Shown: piece after piece, positions 5,178 through 5,271 of the stretch | Layout: each line of letters starts with the position of its first letter | Numbering within the stretch: position 1 is the stretch's first letter | Assembly: GCA_903918705.1 (NCBI GenBank) | Contig: CAIXFP010000354.1 | Location: forward strand, 1-5,271 | Length of the DNA: 5,271 nucleotides | From: an uncultured Pseudomonadota bacterium | GTDB taxonomy: Bacteria; Pseudomonadota; Gammaproteobacteria; Burkholderiales; Thiobacillaceae | Direction: 5' to 3' | Notes under the pieces: generated by a model | Databases searched by the model: none | Told to the model about the DNA's origin: nothing | What the model saw: the letters and a program-made list of their open reading frames with translations, nothing else | Program-made: the position numbers and the translations under genes

Positions 5178-5271
5178 CTGTGGCCCCATTCATCCGCTCT
5201 GGTTGCGGGTGACGCACTGGCTGAACGCGCTGGCGGTAACGCTGATGGTCCTGAGCGGCTGGCGCATCTAC
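5155..5271 (+). CDS. Cytochrome b561-like (b/b6 domain) membrane subunit, N-terminal part
   Basis: The first 39 residues are present and the gene runs off the window. IHPLWLRVTHWLNALAV (12-28) followed by LMVLSGWRIY is the first transmembrane helix typical of di-heme b-type cytochromes of the Ni/Fe-hydrogenase or thiosulfate-reductase subunit type, often paired with a molybdopterin oxidoreductase. His21 in THW is the expected heme ligand. Such proteins pass electrons between quinone and a partner enzyme in the inner membrane. ATG 5155 is chosen because GGAG (5143-5146) lies 8 nt upstream; ATG 5149 is only 2 nt from it. The frame is open back to ATG 5035, but the added residues are Cys/Pro/Arg-rich and not cytochrome-like. 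The partner gene is outside the window. Confidence 0.8.
   Translation, partial: MAVPPPVDCGPIHPLWLRVTHWLNALAVTLMVLSGWRIY

Overview
The window reads as chromosomal DNA from a GC-rich Proteobacterium, most likely a Betaproteobacterium. The evidence is a groES-groEL pair with betaproteobacterial-looking sequences under a perfect CIRCE operator (HrcA control), strong G/C third-position bias, and ordinary Shine-Dalgarno sites. Species cannot be fixed from the sequence alone.

Layout. (1) Positions 1-845, minus strand: the first 108 codons of groEL, a 109-nt spacer with two strong hairpins, complete groES, a CIRCE operator, and a sigma70-type promoter whose -10 abuts CIRCE. (2) 887-1637, minus strand: two adjacent half-size (four-helix) EamA/SMR-type membrane proteins 2 nt apart, ending in a 16-bp perfect palindrome. 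(3) 1638-1780: a divergent intergenic region. (4) 1781-4731, plus strand: a tight three-gene operon of a HAD-IB phosphatase (MtnX/PHOSPHO-like), a class III PLP aminotransferase carrying a four-cysteine insert, and an Est30-like alpha/beta hydrolase, with 1-nt and 10-nt spacers. (5) 4757-4839: three successive hairpins. (6) 4881-5009: a palindrome-bounded MITE-like element, apparently an IS630-type insertion into a CTAG site. (7) 5085-5271, plus strand: a 30-codon ORF with a very good ribosome site, overlapping the start of a b-type cytochrome that runs off the window.

How the genes may work together. groES/groEL form the Hsp10/Hsp60 chaperonin and are repressed by HrcA at CIRCE. The divergent block looks like a small metabolic locus: a phosphatase, an aminotransferase and an esterase encoded together, beside a heterodimeric small transporter or flippase. 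No substrate can be named from sequence. The combination suggests making or recycling a small amino compound, or the amino head group of a lipid, with the EamA pair moving it across the inner membrane. This locus and the MITE-like element are the parts most worth a second look.
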